From Aquificota bacterium (lineage in GTDB: Bacteria; Aquificota; Aquificia; Aquificales; Aquificaceae), in assembly GCA_024280065.1 (NCBI GenBank), contig JAJRQX010000025.1:1-5750 (forward strand): DNA of 5,750 bases. The letters run 5' to 3'. The position numbers and the translations under genes are program-made. Numbering within the stretch: position 1 is the first letter of the stretch; each line of letters begins with the position of its first letter. Of this stretch, positions 5,750 through 5,750 are shown one piece after another. Below the pieces are notes generated by a model, which made no database searches, was not told the DNA's origin, and saw only the letters and a list, made by a program, of their open reading frames with translations.

Positions 5750-5750
5750 C

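Overview
The window looks like chromosomal DNA of a thermophilic, probably Aquificales-like bacterium. This rests on gene content and style: tightly packed genes with overlapping ends, heavy use of AGG/AGA (Arg) and ATA (Ile) codons, Lys/Glu-rich proteins, and the pairing of QueA, EF-P and AccB. The taxon is an inference; no rRNA or other phylogenetic marker is present.

Layout. Positions 1-576 (+) hold the C-terminal part of a CcsA/HemX-like membrane protein of cytochrome c assembly. It converges, with a 4-base overlap, on a minus-strand cluster read from about 2607 down to 573: queA (tRNA queuosine synthesis), efp (elongation factor P) and accB (biotin carboxyl carrier protein). queA and efp are 14 bases apart, and efp and accB share one base in a TGATG stop/start, so the three are probably one operon. 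Upstream of queA, 2608-2777 holds no convincing gene but has strong internal pairing: a long-range imperfect inverted repeat at its two ends (2617-2629 with 2759-2771) enclosing a 15-bp hairpin and a further 6-bp helix. Immediately to its right, 2778-3044 (+) is an orphan C-terminal fragment of an ArsB/NhaD/CitM-type transporter, almost certainly a decayed gene. Its tail overlaps the end of a minus-strand CPA2-type cation/proton antiporter (3034-4254). A 64-base divergent intergenic region separates that from a full-length murC (4319-5710, +), which makes UDP-MurNAc-L-Ala in peptidoglycan synthesis. The last 57 bases may hold the tail of another minus-strand gene.

Most genes here are housekeeping genes: translation quality (queA, efp), fatty acid synthesis (accB), wall synthesis (murC) and ion homeostasis (antiporter). 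The part that ordinary annotation does not explain is 2608-2780, where a structured, inverted-repeat-bounded segment abuts a broken transporter. It could be a small structured RNA, a queA leader, or the footprint of a mobile element or rearrangement. I see no CRISPR array, tRNA, rRNA, complete insertion sequence or recognisable defence system.
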